64,000 nt of DNA from contig NZ_PDJB01000001.1 in NCBI RefSeq assembly GCF_002563895.1, positions 4,695,501 through 4,759,500 of the forward strand, in the 5' to 3' direction. How positions within the stretch are numbered: the stretch's first letter is position 1; the number at the start of each line of letters is the position of its first letter. The notes below the pieces were generated by a model. The model did no database searches, was not told where the DNA came from, and was given only the letters and a program-made list of their open reading frames with translations. Origin of the DNA: Pseudomonas lurida. Its GTDB lineage: Bacteria; Pseudomonadota; Gammaproteobacteria; Pseudomonadales; Pseudomonadaceae. The translations under genes and the position numbers were made by a program. Below, in pieces: positions 59,209-64,000 of this stretch.

Positions 59209-61356
59209 TCACTTGAACACCGCACCCTGCGCGGCTTTCTCCAGCAACAACGCCGGCGGCGTGAAGCGTTCGCCATATTGCTCGGCCAGGTAGCGAGCGC
59301 GGGCGACAAAGTCGTTCAAGCCGTACTGGTTGATGAACTGCAACGCGCCACCGCTCCACGCCGCGAAGCCAATGCCGAAAATAGACCCCACGTTCGCGTC
59401 GGCCGTGGACATCAATACCCCCTCCTCCACACAGCGCACGGTCTCGATGGCCTGGATGAACAGCAGGCGATCGCGCACATCCTGCGGCGAGATGCGTTGA
59501 TCGGGCCGTTCAAAGCGGCTTTTCAGCTCGGGCCACAGGTGTTTCTGTGCGCCGCTGGGGTATTCATAGAAACCGCCTCCCGCCGCCTTGCCCACGCGCT
59601 TGTACTCGTTAACCAGCAAGTCGATCACCACCGTCGCGGGGTGTGTCGGCACGGGCTTGCCTTCCGCCTGCAGGTCCTTGGCCGTCTGCTGTCGGATATG
59701 GCTCATCAGGCTGAGCGAGACTTCATCCGATACCGCCAGCGGCCCCACCGGCATGCCGGCCTTGCGGGCTTCGGTCTCGATCATTGGCGCGGCCACGCCC
59801 TCACCGAGCATGGCGATGCCTTCATTCGTGAAGGTGCCGAACACCCGCGAGGTGAAGAAGCCACGACTGTCGTTGACCACGATCGGGGTTTTCTTGATTT
59901 GCAGTACGAAATCGAACCCTCGCGCCAGGGTTTCATCGCTGGTGTGGGCGCCCTTGATGATTTCCACCAGGGGCATCTTGTCCACTGGGCTGAAGAAGTG
60001 CAGGCCGATGAACTTGGCTTGATCCGGCACGGCCGTGGCCAGGCCGCTGATGGGCAAGGTGGACGTATTGGACGCAATCACGGCGTCGGCGCCCACCACG
60101 CTTTGCGCCGCGGCCGAGACCTTGGCCTTGAGTTCGCGGTCTTCGAACACCGCCTCGATGATCAAGTCACAGCCGGCCAGGTCGCCGTCGGAGGCCGTAG
60201 GATGGATGCGCGCCAGGGTGGCTTCCCGCTGTTGGGCGGTCAATTGCCCACGGCTGACCTTCTTGTCCAGCAGCGTCGCCGAATGCGCCTTGCCCTTCTC
60301 GGCAGCGGCCAGGTTGATGTCCTTGAGCACCACCTCGATGCCTGCGCTGGCGCTGACATAGGCGATGCCCGCCCCCATCATCCCCGCGCCCAGCACGCCG
60401 ACTTTGCGCGTGACATAAGGCGCATAGCCTTGCGGCCGTGAACTGCCGGCGTTGATCTCGTTGAGCTGGAACCAGAAGGTGCCGATCATGTTTTTTGCCA
60501 CCTGCCCTGTCACCAGTTCGGTGAAGTAGCGGGTTTCGATCAGGTGCGCGGTATCGAAGTCCACCTGGGCGCCTTCAACGGCAGCACAGAGTATTTTCTC
60601 CGGGGCGGGGAAACAGCCATTGGTTTTACTGCGCAGGATCGACGGCGCGATCGCCAGCATCTGCGCAACTTTCGGGCTCGACGGTGTACCGCCGGGGATC
60701 TGGTAGGCCTTGTTGTCCCACGGTTGCCTGGCGTCCGGGTTGGCCAGAATCCAGGCGCGGGACTTGGCCAACAACTCATCGCGGTCCGCCGCTAACTCAT
60801 TGAGCAGGCCGGCTTGCAGCGCCTGCTGTGGTCGCACTTTCTTGCCTTCGAGCAGATACGGCAAGGCCTTCTCCAGCCCCAGCATACGCACCATGCGCAC
60901 GACCCCGCCGCCACCCGGCAGCAGGCCCAGGGTGACTTCCGGCAAGCCAAGCTGCACCGACTTGTCGTCCAGTGCGACGCGGTAATGGCACGCCAGGCAA
61001 ATCTCCCAGCCGCCTCCCAGCGCGGCGCCATTGATGGCGGCCACCACCGGTTTGCCGAGGGTTTCCAGGCGCCGCAGCTGTGCTTTCAACACCCGCACGC
61101 TGTCGTAGAATTCGTTGGCGTGGGCCTTGTCGACCTTGATCAGTTCATTGAGGTCGCCACCGGCAAAAAACGTCTTCTTGGCCGAGGTGATCACCACCCC
61201 GGCAAGGCTGTCTTTTTCCGCCTCCAGGCGCTCCACCGTGGCCGCCATGGCCTCGCGGTACACGCCGTTCATGGTGTTGGCGCTCTGGCCGGGCATGTCG
61301 AGGGTCAGCACGACGATACCGTCCTGGCCTTTTTCGTAACGAATGGCTTGGGTCAT
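59209..61356 (-). CDS. Multifunctional fatty acid oxidation protein (FadB/FadJ-like)
   Basis: A 715-residue two-domain enzyme. N-terminal crotonase (about 1-190: INGAALGGGWEICLACHYRV, LPEVTLGLLPGGGGVVRM) and C-terminal 3-hydroxyacyl-CoA dehydrogenase (NAD site VGVLGAGMMGAGIAYVSASAGIEVVLKD; LHFFSPVDKMPLVEIIKG). Start MTQAIRYEKGQDGIVVLTLDMPGQSANT at 61356; the 59-codon upstream extension is antisense-type sequence within the thiolase and is rejected. It forms an operon after the thiolase gene (16-nt gap) and runs hydration and dehydrogenation of acyl-CoA in beta-oxidation. Confidence 0.93.
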   Translation of the reverse strand: MTQAIRYEKGQDGIVVLTLDMPGQSANTMNGVYREAMAATVERLEAEKDSLAGVVITSAKKTFFAGGDLNELIKVDKAHANEFYDSVRVLKAQLRRLETLGKPVVAAINGAALGGGWEICLACHYRVALDDKSVQLGLPEVTLGLLPGGGGVVRMVRMLGLEKALPYLLEGKKVRPQQALQAGLLNELAADRDELLAKSRAWILANPDARQPWDNKAYQIPGGTPSSPKVAQMLAIAPSILRSKTNGCFPAPEKILCAAVEGAQVDFDTAHLIETRYFTELVTGQVAKNMIGTFWFQLNEINAGSSRPQGYAPYVTRKVGVLGAGMMGAGIAYVSASAGIEVVLKDINLAAAEKGKAHSATLLDKKVSRGQLTAQQREATLARIHPTASDGDLAGCDLIIEAVFEDRELKAKVSAAAQSVVGADAVIASNTSTLPISGLATAVPDQAKFIGLHFFSPVDKMPLVEIIKGAHTSDETLARGFDFVLQIKKTPIVVNDSRGFFTSRVFGTFTNEGIAMLGEGVAAPMIETEARKAGMPVGPLAVSDEVSLSLMSHIRQQTAKDLQAEGKPVPTHPATVVIDLLVNEYKRVGKAAGGGFYEYPSGAQKHLWPELKSRFERPDQRISPQDVRDRLLFIQAIETVRCVEEGVLMSTADANVGSIFGIGFAAWSGGALQFINQYGLNDFVARARYLAEQYGERFTPPALLLEKAAQGAVFK

Positions 61357-61372
61357 GACAAATTCCTTGGGC

Positions 61373-62578
61373 TCAGAGGCGTTCGATAATGGTGGCGATG
61401 CCCATGCCACTGCCGACACACAAGGTGGCCAGGCCGTAGCGCTGCTGGCGCACTTCCAGTTCGTCGAGCAGCGTGCCGAGGATCGCGCAGCCGGTGGCAC
61501 CCAGCGGGTGGCCCATGGCGATAGCGCCGCCATTCACGTTGACGCGCCCCGCGTCGATGCCCATGTCCTTGATGAACTTGAGCACCACCGAGGCAAATGC
61601 TTCGTTGACCTCGAACAGGTCGATGTCTTCGACGCGCAAGCCGGCCTTGACCAGGGCCTTGCGCGTGGCAGGCGCGGGCCCGGTGAGCATGATGGTCGGG
61701 TCAGTGCTGGTGACCGCCGTGGCGACAATGCGTGCGCGCGGTTGCAACCCCAGCTCGCGGCCCTTGGCCTCGGAGCCGATCAACATCAGCGCAGCGCCAT
61801 CGACAATGCCGGAGCTGTTGCCAGGCGTGTGCACGTGATTGATGCGCTCCACATGGCTGTAGACCCGCAGCGCGGTGGCATCGAAGCCCATCTGCCCCAT
61901 CATCTCGAAGCTGGGCTTGAGCTTGCCAAGGCCTTCCAGGGTGGAGTCGCCGCGAATGAACTCGTCATGGTCCAGCAGCACGATGCCGTTCTGGTCCTGC
62001 ACCGCAATCAGCGACTTGTTGAAGGAACCGTCCGCGCGGGCCCTGGCCGCTTTCTGCTGTGAATGCAGGGCAAAGGCGTCGACGTCCTCGCGGGTGAAAC
62101 CTTCCAGGGTGGCGATCAGGTCTGCACCAATGCCCTGTGGTGTGAAGTGGCTGTGCATATTGGTCTGTGGGTCGAGCACCCAAGCGCCACCGTCGGTGCC
62201 CATGGGCACGCGGGACATGGACTCGACGCCACCGACCACCACCAGGTCTTCGAAACCGGAGCGCACTTTCATCGCGCCCAGGTTGACCGCTTCCAGTCCA
62301 GAGGCGCAAAAGCGATTGATCTGTACACCAGCGACGCTGATGTCCCAGTCCGCCACCAGTGCGGCGGTCTTGGCGATGTCGGCACCCTGGTCGCCCACCG
62401 GGGTTACGCAGCCGAGCACGATGTCGTCCACCTGGAGGGTGTCGAGGTCGCTACGCCGGGCCAGGGCGGTGAGCAGGCCGGCTACCAGGTTCACCGGTTT
62501 GACACTGTGCAAGGCGCCGTCTGCCTTACCTTTGCCACGGGGCGTACGTATCGCATCAAAGATCAAAGCTTGGGTCAT
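61373..62578 (-). CDS. Acetyl-CoA C-acyltransferase (beta-oxidation thiolase)
   Basis: A 401-residue thiolase: nucleophile Cys in [12 protein letters not shown], His in [17 protein letters not shown], and second Cys in LCVGSGMG. First gene of the pair with the multifunctional protein; together they finish each beta-oxidation cycle. The substrate chain length cannot be read from sequence. Confidence 0.93.
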   Translation of the reverse strand: MTQALIFDAIRTPRGKGKADGALHSVKPVNLVAGLLTALARRSDLDTLQVDDIVLGCVTPVGDQGADIAKTAALVADWDISVAGVQINRFCASGLEAVNLGAMKVRSGFEDLVVVGGVESMSRVPMGTDGGAWVLDPQTNMHSHFTPQGIGADLIATLEGFTREDVDAFALHSQQKAARARADGSFNKSLIAVQDQNGIVLLDHDEFIRGDSTLEGLGKLKPSFEMMGQMGFDATALRVYSHVERINHVHTPGNSSGIVDGAALMLIGSEAKGRELGLQPRARIVATAVTSTDPTIMLTGPAPATRKALVKAGLRVEDIDLFEVNEAFASVVLKFIKDMGIDAGRVNVNGGAIAMGHPLGATGCAILGTLLDELEVRQQRYGLATLCVGSGMGIATIIERL

Positions 62579-62737
62579 GACGTCCTCGAACCGCTGTGCA
62601 TGTGTGCCTCTACCTTAGGCCCGATTGACACGGTTTCAATGACGGATGCGCTCATTGCTTTTGACCCCCTCGCTCGGACGAACGGTAGCCTCTTGAGGTA
62701 AATGCTTGATTAATCGTTTTAGCTGTCTAGCCAAGGC

Positions 62738-62749
62738 ATTGGCGCCAAT
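62738..62749. promoter_or_regulatory. Palindrome ATTGGCGCCAAT upstream of the thiolase operon
   Basis: Perfect 12-bp palindrome about 160 bp before the thiolase start, inside a larger inverted repeat (AGCCA 62729-62733, TGGCT 62751-62755). The 62579-62968 gap otherwise has no gene. Possible operator; not the PsrA fatty-acid consensus as I know it. Confidence 0.4.
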
Positions 62750-62968
62750 ATGGCTATCTGCCTCATGCCTTTTTAAGCTCAAATGCTGATTAGCTGATAT
62801 GAAATGATTCTAAGCCGCGAAGAACGAGGGCTCTAAGGTTGAATCAGTAAGACGTTGCTGCCGGGTTTTGCTGGAGCAGCTGTAAGAAAAGCGACACGTA
62901 ATCTGGCCATACTGAAATAAAAACCGGCTCGTATTGACGCTCAGGAATAACAACAAAAGGCAGTCAGC

Positions 62969-63064
62969 CATGTTCAAGCATTCGAAAGTACGTCAGGCGG
63001 GACTCATTCTGTTCGCCACCACACTGATTCTGATCTTGCCCAACTTGACCAAGGTTATTGGGTG
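62969..63064 (+). CDS. 31-residue single-span membrane peptide
   Basis: ATG at 62969 with AAAGG upstream encodes MFKHSKVRQAGLILFATTLI, then LILPNLTKVIG and TGA. A positively charged N-terminus followed by one hydrophobic helix is the pattern of real small membrane proteins. The function is unknown. Confidence 0.55.
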
Positions 63065-63225
63065 ACCACGCCACGCCCCTATTCCGTGCAATCACAGCAC
63101 CGGGCTTGCAGCCTTTGGCAGCACCTGCCGGGACATTGCGCATAGCGGTCCTGCAGGGGCTGTCTTTTTACGCGCCGATTTCCGGTATCGTGAGCCTAAT
63201 CGCCACTTTGATCCGGGCCTTCGTC

Positions 63226-64000
63226 TTGAAATCCATCCTCGCCCTCCTCGCCTTGCTGATCGGCCTTCCCGCTTCGGCGGCGCAATTGACCGTCGAGCTC
63301 GACCACACCACCAGAACCTGGCAGACCGCCGATTTGCTCAAGCACCCGCAGGCGCAAACGGTGCAGATCATTGATGACGTGTCCTACAAGCGCACCATGA
63401 CTTATCGCGCAGTGCCGCTGGCGGTGCTGCTATCGGGCGTGAACCCTGAGAGCCACCTGCAGGCCGTTGCCCTCGATGGGTTCGCCGCCGAACTCACGGC
63501 TGCGCCGCTGTTGGAAAACCACGGCGCACGCGCCTGGCTGGCGGTGGAAGATCCGGCCCAGCCATGGCCCGCACTGGCAGATGGCAAGCCGAGTGCAGGC
63601 CCGTTCTACCTGGTGTGGACCAACCCGCAAGCCGGGCATATCAGCCCGGAGCAGTGGCCGTTCCAGATCTCCGGCATCAAGCAATTGAAGACGGTAGCGG
63701 AGCGCTTTCCGGCGCTGTTGCCGGACCCGAAACTAGCGTCCAATGACCCGGTCAACCAGGGCTTTGCGCTGTTCCAGAAAAACTGCCTGGCGTGTCACCG
63801 TCTCAATGGCGCCGGTGATGCGCAAGTGGGGCCCGACCTGAATATCCCCTACAACCCCACCGAGTATTTCGGCGGTGATTTCCTCAAGCGCTATATCCGT
63901 GATCCGCAGAGCTTGCGGCATTGGCCACAGGCGAAGATGCCCGCGTTCGCCGCCAGTGTGTTGCCGGACAATGAGATGGATTTGTTGGTGGGGTATTTGA
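63226..64000 (+). CDS. Periplasmic c-type cytochrome, 3' end beyond the window
   Basis: Open to the last base; at least 258 residues. Signal peptide MKSILALLALLIGLPASAAQ from a TTG start (63226); GTG at 63190 and TTG at 63208 are alternatives and no good ribosome site decides. An N-terminal region (about 20-165) resembles the molybdopterin-less sulfite-oxidase-like fold (YRAVPLAVLLSGV, FYLVWTNPQAG). After it comes a cytochrome c domain with CLACH haem site (NQGFALFQKNCLACHRLNGAGDAQVGPDLNIP) and a distal Met in AKMPAF. A periplasmic electron carrier; the partner is unknown. Confidence 0.85.
   Translation, partial: MKSILALLALLIGLPASAAQLTVELDHTTRTWQTADLLKHPQAQTVQIIDDVSYKRTMTYRAVPLAVLLSGVNPESHLQAVALDGFAAELTAAPLLENHGARAWLAVEDPAQPWPALADGKPSAGPFYLVWTNPQAGHISPEQWPFQISGIKQLKTVAERFPALLPDPKLASNDPVNQGFALFQKNCLACHRLNGAGDAQVGPDLNIPYNPTEYFGGDFLKRYIRDPQSLRHWPQAKMPAFAASVLPDNEMDLLVGYL

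Overview
The window is chromosomal DNA of a Pseudomonas, most likely of the P. fluorescens group. The gene order cobA-oprF-sigX-cmpX-crfX-cmaX-rraA-hydrolase-ppsA/ppsR is the one known from P. aeruginosa. The propionate operon is the acnD/prpF type usual in pseudomonads. Seven intergenic REP-type repeats carry the GTGGGAGC...GGCTTGCC core common in fluorescent pseudomonads. The core is G+C-rich; one block (about 45.15-55.25 kb) is visibly richer in A+T and is a genomic island.

Layout. 1-5 kb: nitrate assimilation control and uptake: the end of nasS, nasT, a sigma-54 promoter with a two-hexaloop ANTAR leader and terminator, nitrate transporter nasA, a PP2C-kinase fusion, and cobA. The nitrite and nitrate reductase genes usually found between the kinase and cobA are absent. 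5-14 kb: envelope and stress genes (oprF, sigX, cmpX, crfX, cmaX), rraA, an alpha/beta hydrolase, ppsA and its regulator ppsR. 14-21.3 kb: a MocR regulator divergent from a five-gene operon: EamA exporter, a four-domain JAMM/MoaD-like/E1/rhodanese protein, a cysteine-synthase-type PLP enzyme, a serine acetyltransferase with an extra C-terminal region, and an AlaX-type tRNA editing protein. I read it as a self-contained carrier-protein-dependent cysteine (or thiol amino acid) synthesis and export system; it is the strongest candidate here for an under-described system. 21-30 kb: methylcitrate cycle operon under a GntR regulator with two matching operator palindromes. 30-33 kb: retropepsin-like, transglutaminase-7TM and ATP-grasp triad. 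33-45 kb: pabB, thrH, cysH, an NCS1 permease with a racemase, two LysR regulators, an SDR, HAD and small metabolic genes.

45.15-55.25 kb: an island in tRNA-Ser(GGA), bounded by a 23-bp direct repeat of the tRNA 3' end. It holds TPR, SDR, ankyrin and other orphan genes, one integron-type attC with its cassette gene, two related 120-bp GTAAT/ATTAC repeats, a HEPN-motif gene, a large AAA_13/RloC-like ATPase with its own HEPN-like motif, and remnants of a P2-like prophage (a cos-like site, portal, and truncated terminase and integrase). The defence-type genes lie around the phage cos/portal end, where P2-like phages often carry anti-phage cargo.

55.3-64 kb: core genes again: a crotonase, a lysophosphatidate acyltransferase, CorA, a glutamine amidotransferase, a beta-oxidation pair (thiolase plus multifunctional protein), a 31-residue membrane peptide and the start of a periplasmic cytochrome c.

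All functions rest on reading translated motifs and gene order by eye. No database search or computed composition was available.
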